Shown: in pieces, positions 16,494 to 25,226 of the stretch
Layout: each line of letters begins with the position of its first letter
Position numbering within the stretch: position 1 is the first letter of the stretch
Assembly (NCBI RefSeq): GCF_007827365.1
Contig: NZ_VISI01000001.1
Coordinates: 64,501-128,500, forward strand
DNA: 64,000 nt
Direction of reading: 5' to 3'
DNA from: Olleya sp. Hel_I_94
GTDB taxonomy: Bacteria; Bacteroidota; Bacteroidia; Flavobacteriales; Flavobacteriaceae
The notes under the pieces: generated by a model
The model's input: the letters and a program-made list of their open reading frames with translations, nothing else
Told to the model about the DNA's origin: nothing
The model's database searches: none
Program-made: the position numbers and the translations under genes

Positions 16494-17426
16494 TTATTTA
16501 ACGTCTACAAGTTCTACATCAAATACAAGTACAGCATCTGGTGGAATTGCTCCTCCTGCACCTCTTGATCCATAACCTAAATCTGAAGGTATAACAAAAC
16601 GGGCTTTATCACCAACTTGTAATAATTGAATCCCTTCATCCCATCCAGAAATAACTTGACCTACTCCTACTTGAAAATCTAAAGGTTGATTACGCTTGTA
16701 AGAACTATCAAAGACAGTTCCGTCCGCTAATTGTCCTTTATAGTGTACAGAAACTTGGTTACCTTTTTCAGCTTTTTTACCATTACCTTTTTGGATAATT
16801 TGGTAACGTAAACCGCTTTTAGTTTCTTCAAAACCTGCAGCTAATTTATCTAATTCTGCACGCTTAGCTTCACGTTCTGCAGCTACACGTTTTTCTCTTG
16901 CACCTTCAAATGTTCTAAAGGCTTCAATTGCATTAAAGTTTTCTGCATCAGCACCAACTCTAACAATTTCTAAAGTTTCAATCTTATCGCCTTGTGCAAT
17001 AGCATCAACGATGTCTTGTCCTTTTACTACTTTTCCAAAAACAGTATGGTTACCGTCTAACCAATCTGTAGCAACATGAGTAATAAAAAACTGACTTCCG
17101 TTAGTACCAGGTCCAGCATTTGCCATACTTAATATTCCAGGTCCACTATGCTTTAAATCTGGGTGAAACTCGTCATCAAACTTATATCCTGGATTACCTG
17201 ATCCGCTACCTTGTGGACAACCTCCTTGGATCATAAAATTATCAATTACTCTATGAAACTTTAATCCATCGTAATAAGGTGTCCCTTGTGGTTTAACATC
17301 GTTTTCCATGTTACCTTCAGCTAAAGCAACAAAGTTACCAACTGTTCCAGGAGTTTTCTCAAATTCTAAAGCGACTAAAATTTCGCCTTTATTCGTATTA
17401 AATTTTGCGTATAAACCGTCTTGCAT
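16494..17426 (-). CDS. Dual peptidyl-prolyl isomerase: cyclophilin-FKBP fusion
   Basis: The 310-residue protein joins two unrelated prolyl isomerases. Residues ~1-165 are a cyclophilin (KFHRVIDNFMIQGGCPQGSG, SMANAGPGTNGSQFFI, WLDGNHTVFGKVV). Residues ~173-199 are a charged helix. Residues ~203-310 are an FKBP domain (VSVHYKGQLADGTVFDSSY, VISGWDEGIQLLQVGDKARF, GYGSRGAGGAIPPDAVLVFD). This matches the CFBP architecture described from Flavobacterium. Both active sites look intact. There is no signal peptide, so it is cytoplasmic. A TATCTTTG -7 element lies at 17449-17456 on the minus strand without a clear -33 partner. Confidence 0.95.
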   Translation of the reverse strand: MQDGLYAKFNTNKGEILVALEFEKTPGTVGNFVALAEGNMENDVKPQGTPYYDGLKFHRVIDNFMIQGGCPQGSGSGNPGYKFDDEFHPDLKHSGPGILSMANAGPGTNGSQFFITHVATDWLDGNHTVFGKVVKGQDIVDAIAQGDKIETLEIVRVGADAENFNAIEAFRTFEGAREKRVAAEREAKRAELDKLAAGFEETKSGLRYQIIQKGNGKKAEKGNQVSVHYKGQLADGTVFDSSYKRNQPLDFQVGVGQVISGWDEGIQLLQVGDKARFVIPSDLGYGSRGAGGAIPPDAVLVFDVELVDVK

Positions 17427-17448
17427 TACATTGTTTTTTAATGAACTG

Positions 17449-17456
17449 CAAAGATA
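17449..17456 (-). promoter_or_regulatory. Possible -7 element of the immunophilin gene
   Basis: The complement of CAAAGATA reads TATCTTTG, matching TAnnTTTG, 23 bp upstream of the ATG. No TTG is found 17-21 nt further upstream. Confidence 0.3.
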
Positions 17457-17552
17457 TAAAGAAGTTAAAAGTAATAAGTAATGACAGATGATTTTTTTTA
17501 TCCAATCCTGTTTTACTAAATTTTGTTAGATTTGAAAAAATAAAAAATTATT

Positions 17553-18047
17553 ATGGGTGTATTTAATAAGCTATTTGGAGGTAATGATAAAAAATCAAAA
17601 AGTAACCAATTAGCTAATACCAATTACATTGAGGCTATTTTAAAGCATAGTGAAGACCAACCTGTAGCTATTGCAGATCAAAATGTGATTTATGCAGGTT
17701 ATGCAGAGCTTGGTGGTTATTATTTTTTACAAACTTTTATTGTTGGAAAACTAAATATTAAAGCAAAAAAAGGCGCTAGACTTTTAATGGTTAACAACAA
17801 TCACACTTTAGATTTAAAATCAGACATGGATGAGTTTGAGTCTGAAAACATGGGTGTTTTTGATGGTTATGTTACTAGAATAGATTTTGAAATTGAAAAA
17901 GAAGCTGCCGAAAATATTAAACGATCTGAAATCAAAAATATAACACTACAAGTAAAAAAACACTCCATTACTTTTATACCGCTTGCGATAGAAGGGTTAG
18001 ATGAATTACAAATAGCAGAAGAAAACAAAAAAGACCTAACAAATTAA
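17553..18047 (+). CDS. Conserved hypothetical protein, soluble
   Basis: The 164-residue protein has no signal peptide or membrane helix. The first 20 residues are basic and Gly/Asn-rich (FNKLFGGNDKKSKSNQ), followed by a mixed alpha/beta body with IADQNVIYAGYAELGGYYFL and GVFDGYVTRIDFEIEKEAA. I do not recognise a named domain. It is monocistronic: it diverges from the immunophilin gene across 126 bp, has a possible -7 element TAGATTTG at 17527-17534, and its terminator begins inside the last codons. Confidence 0.65.
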   Translation: MGVFNKLFGGNDKKSKSNQLANTNYIEAILKHSEDQPVAIADQNVIYAGYAELGGYYFLQTFIVGKLNIKAKKGARLLMVNNNHTLDLKSDMDEFESENMGVFDGYVTRIDFEIEKEAAENIKRSEIKNITLQVKKHSITFIPLAIEGLDELQIAEENKKDLTN

Positions 18048-18061
18048 CTTGTTAGGTCTTT
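18030..18061 (+). terminator. Terminator overlapping the hypothetical gene's stop
   Basis: AAAGACCTAACAA (18030-18042) and TTGTTAGGTCTTT (18049-18061) form a perfect stem whose left arm encodes the last residues of the protein. Confidence 0.8.
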
Positions 18062-18086
18062 AATACAGTGTTTTTTGGTATTATAA

Positions 18087-20279
18087 TTAGTTTGCGACTT
18101 CACTTATAAATTTAATACGATATAATCGTAACTCTTCATCATCATAATCTCCATCAAACTCGTCTATTGCAACGTCAATCTTATCTGTTTGTGACTCCAT
18201 AAAATAATCATGGATTTCTTCTTGTTGGTCTTCATCTAAAATATCATTAATCCAGTAATCAATATTTAGTTTTGTTCCTGAAAAGACAATAGCTTCCATT
18301 TCTTTAATAAATGCAGACATTTCCATTCCTTTAGCAGATGCAATATCTGTTAATGGTAATTTTCTGTCCACATTTTGTATGATATATAATTTAAGTGCAG
18401 AGTTGCTACCTGTAGATTTAACCACTAAATCATCTGGTCTTACAACGTCGTTATCTTCTACATATCTTGCAATAAGCGCGACAAAATCTTTACCATACTT
18501 TTTAGCTTTCCCTTCTCCAACACCATGAACGTTAGATAGCTCTTCCACAGATACTGGATATTTTAAAGCCATATCCTCTAAGGATGGATCTTGAAATATA
18601 ACAAAAGGAGGTACACCTAATTTTTTAGCATTAGTTTTTCTTAAGTCTTTAAGCATTTTCATTAATGCCTCATCCACTACTGCTCCACCACCACTTTCTG
18701 CAGTGATTATAGTATTGTCTGACTCGTCACCAAACTCATGATCTTTAGTCATCATGAATGATTCAGGATTTTTTATAAACTCTTTTCCTTTATCTGTAAG
18801 CTTAATGACACCATAGGTTTCAATATCCTTTTTTAAAGATCCTGATACTAATATTTGTCGTGTTAAAGCCATCCAATAGGATTTATCTTTATCTTTTCCT
18901 TTACCAAAAAAGGGTTGATCGTCGGTTTTATGAGAGCTAATTAACGCGTTAGATTTACCTACAATAACGTTTACTAACTCTTTAGCCTTATATTTTTCAT
19001 TGGTAGCATCGACAATTTCTAGGACAAGTTTTACATCATCTTTAGCTTCTTGTTTTTCCTTTGGATGACGCATATTATCATCCATATCTCCACCTTCACC
19101 TGTTTTGTTATCAAATGATTCACCAAAATAATGCAATATGAATTTACGTCTTGATATTGAAGTTTCCGCGAAAGCGACTACCTCTTGCAATAGTGCTTGA
19201 CCAATTTCTTGCTCTGCTACAGGTTTACCTGACATAAACTTCTCTAACTTTTCTATATCCTTATAGGCATAATAAGCTAAACAATGACCTTCTCCTCCAT
19301 CTCGTCCTGCACGACCAGTTTCTTGGTAATAGCTTTCTATACTTTTAGGAATATCGTGATGAATTACAAATCTTACATCTGGTTTGTCTATTCCCATACC
19401 AAAAGCTATGGTTGCAACTACCACGTCAATATCTTCCATTAAAAACATATCTTGGTGATTGGATCTTTTTTTAGCATCCAAACCTGCGTGATATGGTACC
19501 GCTTTAATCCCATTAACTTGTAACACTTGAGACAACTCCTCTACACGTTTACGACTTAAACAATATATGATTCCGGATTTACCTTCGTTTTGCTTTACAA
19601 AGCGTATGATATCAGCATCTACGTTTTTAGTTTTTGGACGTATCTCGTAATATAAATTAGGTCTATTAAATGAGGCTTTAAAAGTGTTAGCGTCATTCAT
19701 CCCTAAGTTTTTCAGGATATCTTCTTGTACCTTAGGTGTTGCAGTAGCTGTTAGACCAATTATGGGAATATTATCTCCTATACGTCTAATTATAGATCTT
19801 AAATTACGGTATTCTGGTCTAAAATCGTGACCCCATTCACTAATACAATGGGCTTCATCCACTGCCATGAAAGAAATTTTTACCGTACGCAAAAACTCTA
19901 CATTTTCTTCTTTAGTTAAGGATTCTGGTGCTACATATAATAATTTTGTAATACCATTTGTAATGTCTTCTTTGACTTGTTTAATTTCAGTCTTATTTAA
20001 AGATGAATTTAAAACATGAGCCACACCATTTTCATTGGAGACACCTCTGATTGCATCAACCTGATTTTTCATTAATGCTATTAAAGGAGACACAACTATA
20101 GCTGTACCTTCTTGCATTAATGCAGGTAATTGGTAGCATAAACTTTTACCACCACCTGTAGGCATTATTACAAATGTATTTTTTTGTTCTAGGATACTTT
20201 TAATGACTTGTTCTTGAAGTCCTTTAAACTCGCCAAAGCCAAAGTATTTTTTTAGTGCTGAATGCAAATCGCTTTTCAC
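18087..20279 (-). CDS. recQ: ATP-dependent DNA helicase RecQ, lacking zinc-binding cysteines
   Basis: The 730-residue 3'-5' helicase acts in recombination repair. Motifs: MPTGGGKSLCYQLP (Walker A, 40-47), DEAH (141-144), GMGID (294-298) and TGRAGRDG (321-328). A winged-helix region follows, then an HRDC domain (~545-625: YPVSVEELSNVHGVGEGKAKKYG) and a further C-terminal region. In E. coli RecQ a four-Cys zinc site follows CRRxxLLxYFGE. Here the segment reads SISRRKFILHYFGESF then GEGGDMDDNM, with none of the four cysteines. The start is GTG (20277-20279); no upstream ATG fits. Other hallmark motifs look intact. Confidence 0.93.
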   Translation of the reverse strand: MKSDLHSALKKYFGFGEFKGLQEQVIKSILEQKNTFVIMPTGGGKSLCYQLPALMQEGTAIVVSPLIALMKNQVDAIRGVSNENGVAHVLNSSLNKTEIKQVKEDITNGITKLLYVAPESLTKEENVEFLRTVKISFMAVDEAHCISEWGHDFRPEYRNLRSIIRRIGDNIPIIGLTATATPKVQEDILKNLGMNDANTFKASFNRPNLYYEIRPKTKNVDADIIRFVKQNEGKSGIIYCLSRKRVEELSQVLQVNGIKAVPYHAGLDAKKRSNHQDMFLMEDIDVVVATIAFGMGIDKPDVRFVIHHDIPKSIESYYQETGRAGRDGGEGHCLAYYAYKDIEKLEKFMSGKPVAEQEIGQALLQEVVAFAETSISRRKFILHYFGESFDNKTGEGGDMDDNMRHPKEKQEAKDDVKLVLEIVDATNEKYKAKELVNVIVGKSNALISSHKTDDQPFFGKGKDKDKSYWMALTRQILVSGSLKKDIETYGVIKLTDKGKEFIKNPESFMMTKDHEFGDESDNTIITAESGGGAVVDEALMKMLKDLRKTNAKKLGVPPFVIFQDPSLEDMALKYPVSVEELSNVHGVGEGKAKKYGKDFVALIARYVEDNDVVRPDDLVVKSTGSNSALKLYIIQNVDRKLPLTDIASAKGMEMSAFIKEMEAIVFSGTKLNIDYWINDILDEDQQEEIHDYFMESQTDKIDVAIDEFDGDYDDEELRLYRIKFISEVAN

Positions 20280-20353
20280 TATGTATAACTTTCGTATTTA
20301 ATTAATTATTTACACTTACATACTTTTGACAAACTATAAATAGTTGCTAAGAA

Positions 20354-20387
20354 TTGAATTCCCCTCTCAATTTTTTCGCTAAATTTG
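20354..20387 (+). promoter_or_regulatory. Putative promoter of the kdsD operon
   Basis: TTG (20354-20356) is followed after 23 nt by TAAATTTG (20380-20387), an exact -7 match with long spacing. It would give a leader of about 80 nt before the TTG start of kdsD. Confidence 0.38.
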
Positions 20388-20475
20388 TCGAAATTATTAA
20401 TCTAATAATCTTAAGGTGATTTAGATTAAGACTAAAGATAGTAAAATCTTTATAAACCAAAAAAAAATAAACACA

Positions 20476-21441
20476 TTGAAAACAAAAGCTTCCATTATTA
20501 GTAGTGCCAAAGAAACTATTAAACTTGAAGGACAGTCCATATTAAATTTATCAAATTTAATTGATAACGACTTTGCTGAAGCTGTGGAATTGATTTATAA
20601 TTCTAAGGGTAGAGTCATAATTACTGGTATAGGAAAAAGTGCTATTATAGCAACAAAAATAGTGGCTACGCTAAACTCGACTGGTACTCCTGCTGTATTT
20701 ATGCATGCTGCAGATGCTATCCATGGTGACCTAGGATTAATACTTCAGGATGATGTGGTGATTTGCATTTCTAAAAGTGGAAACACACCAGAAATTAAAG
20801 TTTTGGTACCATTAATTAAAAATGCAAAAAATAAAATGATTGCTATAACTGGTAATAAAGATTCATTTTTAGGCCAGCAAGCGGATTTTGTTTTAAATGC
20901 ATTTGTAGAGAAAGAAGCTTGCCCAAACAATTTAGCACCAACAACCAGTACTACTGCACAACTAGTATTGGGTGACGCATTAGCAGTTAGCCTTTTAGAA
21001 TTAAGAGGGTTTTCTAGCAAAGATTTTGCTAAATATCATCCAGGTGGTGCATTGGGTAAAAAATTATATTTAAGAGTTCAGGATATTTCTTCTGTTAATC
21101 AAAAACCAGAAGTAACTTTAGACACTAACATTAAACGGGTAATTGTTGAAATATCTGAAAAAATGCTAGGTGTTACAGCTGTCACTGAAAACAAAAAAAT
21201 TGTCGGAATAATTACTGATGGTGATTTAAGACGAATGCTAAGCAAAGTGGATAACTTTAGCGACTTAACTGCTAAAGATATTATGAGTGCCAATCCTAAA
21301 CGTATCGAAGAAGACGCTATGGCTATTGATGCTATGGAGGTTTTAGAGACCTATGGTATTTCTCAATTACTTGTGCAAAAAGATGGCAAGTACGCTGGTG
21401 TTGTGCATATCCACGATTTAATAAGAGAAGGAATTTTATAA
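20476..21441 (+). CDS. kdsD: D-arabinose 5-phosphate isomerase (KpsF/GutQ family)
   Basis: KdsD interconverts ribulose 5-phosphate and arabinose 5-phosphate, the first committed step to Kdo for LPS. The 321-residue protein has an SIS domain (~35-180) with GIGKS, ISKSGNTPE, PTTSTT and HPGGALGKKL, followed by two CBS domains (~205-320). Length and architecture are standard. The start codon is TTG at 20476; no ATG exists near it. Its stop overlaps the tatC start (TAATG), beginning a translationally coupled unit kdsD-tatC-CMD gene, with lptB 75 bp further on. Confidence 0.94.
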   Translation: MKTKASIISSAKETIKLEGQSILNLSNLIDNDFAEAVELIYNSKGRVIITGIGKSAIIATKIVATLNSTGTPAVFMHAADAIHGDLGLILQDDVVICISKSGNTPEIKVLVPLIKNAKNKMIAITGNKDSFLGQQADFVLNAFVEKEACPNNLAPTTSTTAQLVLGDALAVSLLELRGFSSKDFAKYHPGGALGKKLYLRVQDISSVNQKPEVTLDTNIKRVIVEISEKMLGVTAVTENKKIVGIITDGDLRRMLSKVDNFSDLTAKDIMSANPKRIEEDAMAIDAMEVLETYGISQLLVQKDGKYAGVVHIHDLIREGIL

Positions 21442-22277
21442 TGGCAAAAAAAAATGTAAACGAGATGTCTTTTTTAGATCATCTTGAAGATTTAAGATGG
21501 CATTTAATTAGGATTGTATCTGCTGTAGTTATTTGTGGTACAATCGCTTTTTGTTTTCCAAGTATACTATTTGATAGCATCCTATTTGCACCTCAAAAAA
21601 TGACGTTTCCCACTTACCAATGGTTATGTGAAATGTCTAAATTTTTTGGATTGGATGACATGAGTTTTTGTGCAGATTCGTTTCCGTTTATAATACAAAA
21701 CCGTGAAATGGCTGGACAGTTTTCTATTCATATATGGACGTCCATTTATGCTGGATTTATTGTAGCATTCCCTTATGTAATTTACCAATTATGGCGATTT
21801 ATTAGTCCTGGTTTAACCTCTAAAGAACGTCGTACATCTACAGGTTTTATTATAATATCTTCTTTACTGTTTTTTATGGGTGTGTTATTTGGATACTACA
21901 TTATAACACCTTTATCCATAAACTTTTTAGGAACCTACTCCGTAAGTACAGAAGTATCCAACGAGATTGATATTTCATCATACGTTGGGTTAATCAGAGC
22001 GTCTGTTTTAGCGTCTGGAATAATATTTGAGCTACCAATATTAATCTACTTTTTAACTAAAGTTGGTTTGGTAACGCCTCAGTTTTTAAAAAAATATAGA
22101 AAATTTGCTTTAGTTATAGTTCTAATTTTATCTGCAGTCATAACACCTCCAGATGTAGCAAGTCAAATAATTGTAGCGATACCTGTACTAATTTTGTATG
22201 AAGTCAGTATTCATATCTCTCGAATTGTAGTGAAAAACGAAAATAAAAAACAAAAAAAAGATGTCAGAACTAGTTAA
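21441..22277 (+). CDS. tatC: Twin-arginine translocase subunit TatC
   Basis: The 278-residue inner-membrane protein is the Tat signal-peptide receptor with six membrane helices. The family N-terminus EMSFLDHLEDLRWHLIRI and the segment IWTSIYAGFIVAFPYVIYQLWRF are typical. So are SPGLTSKERR, the DISSYVGLIRASVLASGIIFELP region and AVITPPDVASQIIVAIPV. It overlaps kdsD by one base and the CMD gene by 17 bases. Confidence 0.96.
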   Translation: MAKKNVNEMSFLDHLEDLRWHLIRIVSAVVICGTIAFCFPSILFDSILFAPQKMTFPTYQWLCEMSKFFGLDDMSFCADSFPFIIQNREMAGQFSIHIWTSIYAGFIVAFPYVIYQLWRFISPGLTSKERRTSTGFIIISSLLFFMGVLFGYYIITPLSINFLGTYSVSTEVSNEIDISSYVGLIRASVLASGIIFELPILIYFLTKVGLVTPQFLKKYRKFALVIVLILSAVITPPDVASQIIVAIPVLILYEVSIHISRIVVKNENKKQKKDVRTS

Positions 22278-22623
22278 AGAATTTAACGACTATCGCGAAA
22301 AAATGAATGATAAAATTCTAGGCGATAACAATAAAATAATCAAACGTATTTTTAATTTAGACACTAATGCTTTTACTGAAGGTGCATTGGACGTAAAAAC
22401 TAAAGAGCTATTAGGTTTAGTAGCCTCTACCGTTTTACGTTGTGATGATTGTATTAAATACCATTTAGAGTCAAGTTATAAAGAAGGTTTGTCTAAAGAG
22501 CAAGTAATGGAAACCTTAAGTATTGCTACATTAATTGGTGGTACTATAGTGATCCCACATTTAAGACGTGCGTATGAGTTTTGGGAAGCTTTAGAAGCAC
22601 AGGATCAAGACCAACAAGGTTAA
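22261..22623 (+). CDS. Carboxymuconolactone decarboxylase/AhpD-like protein
   Basis: The 120-residue helical protein is of the CMD/AhpD family, usually an oxidoreductase of the peroxide-defence type. It has the redox CxxC with the following His: C61-x2-C64-x3-H68 in RCDDCIKYHLE. FTEGALDVKTKELLGLVAS and SKEQVMETLSIATLIGGTIV are typical. It starts inside tatC (17-base overlap) and therefore belongs to the kdsD-tatC unit; the physiological link is unclear. Confidence 0.88.
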   Translation: MSELVKEFNDYREKMNDKILGDNNKIIKRIFNLDTNAFTEGALDVKTKELLGLVASTVLRCDDCIKYHLESSYKEGLSKEQVMETLSIATLIGGTIVIPHLRRAYEFWEALEAQDQDQQG

Positions 22624-22698
22624 ACTTTATATAAATTAAAGCGCCTTTTTAATAAGTTATATTGAAATGCTTATTTTTACGACAATTAAACACACCAA

Positions 22699-23439
22699 AT
22701 GAAGCTAAGAGCCGAACATTTAATGAAGTCCTACAGTGGACGTAAAGTTGTAAAAGACGTATCTCTTGAAGTTAGTCAAGGTGAAATTGTTGGGCTTTTA
22801 GGTCCTAATGGTGCAGGAAAAACAACATCATTTTATATGACTGTTGGTTTAGTAAAACCAAATGCTGGAAACATCTATTTGGATGACACTAACATTACCA
22901 ATTACCCTATGTATAAACGTGCACAAAATGGTATTGGTTATTTAGCACAAGAAGCATCTGTATTTAGAAAACTAAGTATTGAAGACAATATTTTAAGTGT
23001 TTTACAAATGACCAAACTGAGCAAAAAAGAACAATTGCACAGGATGGAAGCATTAATTGAAGAGTTTAGTTTAGGTCATATTAGAAAAAGTAGAGGTGAT
23101 TTATTATCTGGAGGAGAACGTCGTCGTACCGAAATTGCACGTGCCTTAGCAACTAATCCAAGCTTTATTTTATTAGACGAACCATTTGCTGGAGTAGATC
23201 CAGTTGCAGTGGAAGATATACAACGTATTGTAGCGCAATTAACCAAAAAGAACATTGGTATATTAATTACTGACCACAACGTACAAGAAACGTTAGCTAT
23301 TACAGATAGAACTTATTTAATGTTTGAAGGAAGTATTTTAAAAGCAGGAGAACCTGAAGAATTAGCTAATGACGAAATGGTACGAAAAGTATACTTAGGT
23401 CAGAATTTTGAATTACGTAAAAAGAAGATTAGAGATTAA
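22699..23439 (+). CDS. lptB: LPS export ABC transporter ATPase LptB
   Basis: The 246-residue cytoplasmic ATPase works with LptFG to extract LPS from the inner membrane. Motifs: Walker [10 protein letters not shown] (35-43), the LptB-typical [16 protein letters not shown], signature [15 protein letters not shown] (from 136), Walker B with Glu [11 protein letters not shown] and H-loop ITDHNV. Its place 75 bp after the kdsD-tatC-CMD unit groups two LPS genes. It is followed by a strong bidirectional terminator. Confidence 0.95.
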   Translation: MKLRAEHLMKSYSGRKVVKDVSLEVSQGEIVGLLGPNGAGKTTSFYMTVGLVKPNAGNIYLDDTNITNYPMYKRAQNGIGYLAQEASVFRKLSIEDNILSVLQMTKLSKKEQLHRMEALIEEFSLGHIRKSRGDLLSGGERRRTEIARALATNPSFILLDEPFAGVDPVAVEDIQRIVAQLTKKNIGILITDHNVQETLAITDRTYLMFEGSILKAGEPEELANDEMVRKVYLGQNFELRKKKIRD

Positions 23440-23470
23440 TCTGAATGTTGTAAATAAATAATTTATAAAT

Positions 23471-23503
23471 AAAAGCCCAATTGAAAATTCAATTGGGCTT
23501 TTA
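23471..23503. terminator. Bidirectional terminator between lptB and terC
   Basis: AAAAGCCCAATTGAA and TTCAATTGGGCTTTT form a perfect 15-bp stem around a 3-nt loop between convergent genes. Confidence 0.88.
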
Positions 23504-23526
23504 GTATTTAATGACCATTTATGTCA

Positions 23527-24351
23527 CTATATTTTTTCTTCAGACTTAGCTTTAATCTTGGCATTCTCTGCCAATATCTTCTTTTGATAACGACCTTGCA
23601 CAACATCTACAATAATTAAAATAAATAACACAAAATAGAAGGTTGTTTTACTCATAGACTCAATTGGGTTTCCAAATAGCTTTAAGTGTGCTAAATGTCC
23701 ACCTTCAGTAACTAACATTATACCTACAATAAATAGGATAAACAACCCAAGCACTTCATACATTCGGTTTTTTGCTAAAAACACAGAGATTCGATCTGCC
23801 AAAAACAACATTAATAATCCGCTAATTACAATAGCAATAGCCATTACAATAAAGGCTGTTGTAGCGTTTTCAATATCACTTGTTAACCCTATGGCTGCTA
23901 AAATAGAATCAAAAGAGAATACTAAATTCATTATTACAATACTGGTTATAACAGCACTTGCAGACTTACCTCTCGTGCCATCACCTTCAATATCATGATC
24001 TAAATCATGAGCACCAATCATATGCCAAATTTCTTTTATAGCTGTATAAATAATAAAACCTCCTCCAGCTAATACAATTAAACTGTGTCCATTAAAAGCA
24101 AAGCTGGCCACATTACCTAATTCACCTGTCATAAACGAAAAAGGCTCTTTAAAAAAATCAATTATCGATACTAATACAAACAATAATATGATACGTAAAA
24201 CAATCGCAATTAAAATACCAACTTTTCTAACGCGCTTTTGTTCAGATTCTGGTGCTTTTTTTGACTCTAAAGAGATATATAATAAGTTATCAAATCCTAA
24301 AACAGCCTGCAACAAAACAAGCATTAAAAGCGTAAAAATAATTTCTAGCAT
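23527..24351 (-). CDS. TerC-family integral membrane protein
   Basis: The 274-residue membrane protein has about seven helices and the TerC signatures LLQAVLGFDNLLYISLES (acidic residue in helix 1) and NLVFSFDSILAAIGL. The C-terminus is charged. TerC/Alx proteins are linked to manganese efflux and metal loading of exported proteins in other bacteria. It begins 8 bp after the pssA stop, so the two are co-transcribed. Confidence 0.9.
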   Translation of the reverse strand: MLEIIFTLLMLVLLQAVLGFDNLLYISLESKKAPESEQKRVRKVGILIAIVLRIILLFVLVSIIDFFKEPFSFMTGELGNVASFAFNGHSLIVLAGGGFIIYTAIKEIWHMIGAHDLDHDIEGDGTRGKSASAVITSIVIMNLVFSFDSILAAIGLTSDIENATTAFIVMAIAIVISGLLMLFLADRISVFLAKNRMYEVLGLFILFIVGIMLVTEGGHLAHLKLFGNPIESMSKTTFYFVLFILIIVDVVQGRYQKKILAENAKIKAKSEEKI

Positions 24352-24359
24352 AGTGGGTA

Positions 24360-25109
24360 TTAATTGATGTTATTAAATAAGGATAGTAATATGTATAGTA
24401 TTATTATTAAAGGGATTGCTGCAAAATGCAACACCACTAAAAGCACAATACTTAAGATTATAAAAATGTAACGTACTGCATTTGACTTAAAACTCCAGTT
24501 TTTAAATTTTAAGGCAAATAGTTTTACAGATGAATTTAATATGTAACAACTTAAAATAGTTAACACAATTAAAAACCATTTATTAAGTATAATACTATTT
24601 ATTAAATCATTATTCTGAAATTCTAAAATTAACGGTAATGATAAAATTAGTAAGGCATTAGCAGGTGTTGGTAGTCCTTTAAAATAACTTTGTTGTTCTT
24701 CGTCAAGATTAAAACGAGCCAATCTATAAGCAGATGCTAATGTTATAAACAGCCCAATAAATGGTAATAAGTTAAATGTATAACCTGTCCATTGCATAGT
24801 TTCTGACCACTCATCAATGGATGTTACTGCTTTACTATTACTAGCTAATTCTAACAGTTTAAAAACTACTATTCCTGGTACTAATCCACTAGTTACCATA
24901 TCTGCCAAACTATCTAATTGTAAACCTAAATCGCTTTGCACATTTAACTTTCTTGCTAACAAACCATCAAAAAAATCAAAAAAGATACCTAAAAACACAA
25001 AAAAGGCAGCAAAATTAAAGTGGTTATTAACAGCAAATATGACTGCCACACTTCCGCTAAATAAATTAAGAAGTGTGATAAAATTTGGTATAAAAGCTTT
25101 GATGTTCAT
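24360..25109 (-). CDS. pssA: CDP-alcohol phosphatidyltransferase (probable phosphatidylserine synthase)
   Basis: The 249-residue integral membrane enzyme transfers phosphatidyl from CDP-diacylglycerol, probably to serine. The full CDP-OH-P motif is present: D45-x2-D48-G49-x2-A52-R53-x8-G62-x3-D66-x3-D70. The start IPNFITLLNLFSGSVAV is characteristic of bacterial PssA. There are about eight membrane helices. It precedes terC by 8 bp and diverges from porV2. Confidence 0.9.
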   Translation of the reverse strand: MNIKAFIPNFITLLNLFSGSVAVIFAVNNHFNFAAFFVFLGIFFDFFDGLLARKLNVQSDLGLQLDSLADMVTSGLVPGIVVFKLLELASNSKAVTSIDEWSETMQWTGYTFNLLPFIGLFITLASAYRLARFNLDEEQQSYFKGLPTPANALLILSLPLILEFQNNDLINSIILNKWFLIVLTILSCYILNSSVKLFALKFKNWSFKSNAVRYIFIILSIVLLVVLHFAAIPLIIILYILLSLFNNIN

Positions 25110-25226
25110 CAGTTAGTTTTTTGTAAAAATAACAAAGTATTTGAGTCTATTCCAAACACTATGCAATATAGTATTAAAATTGAAGTTTAATATATAGAAA
25201 AATTATAGCATCTTTGTAAAAAAAAA

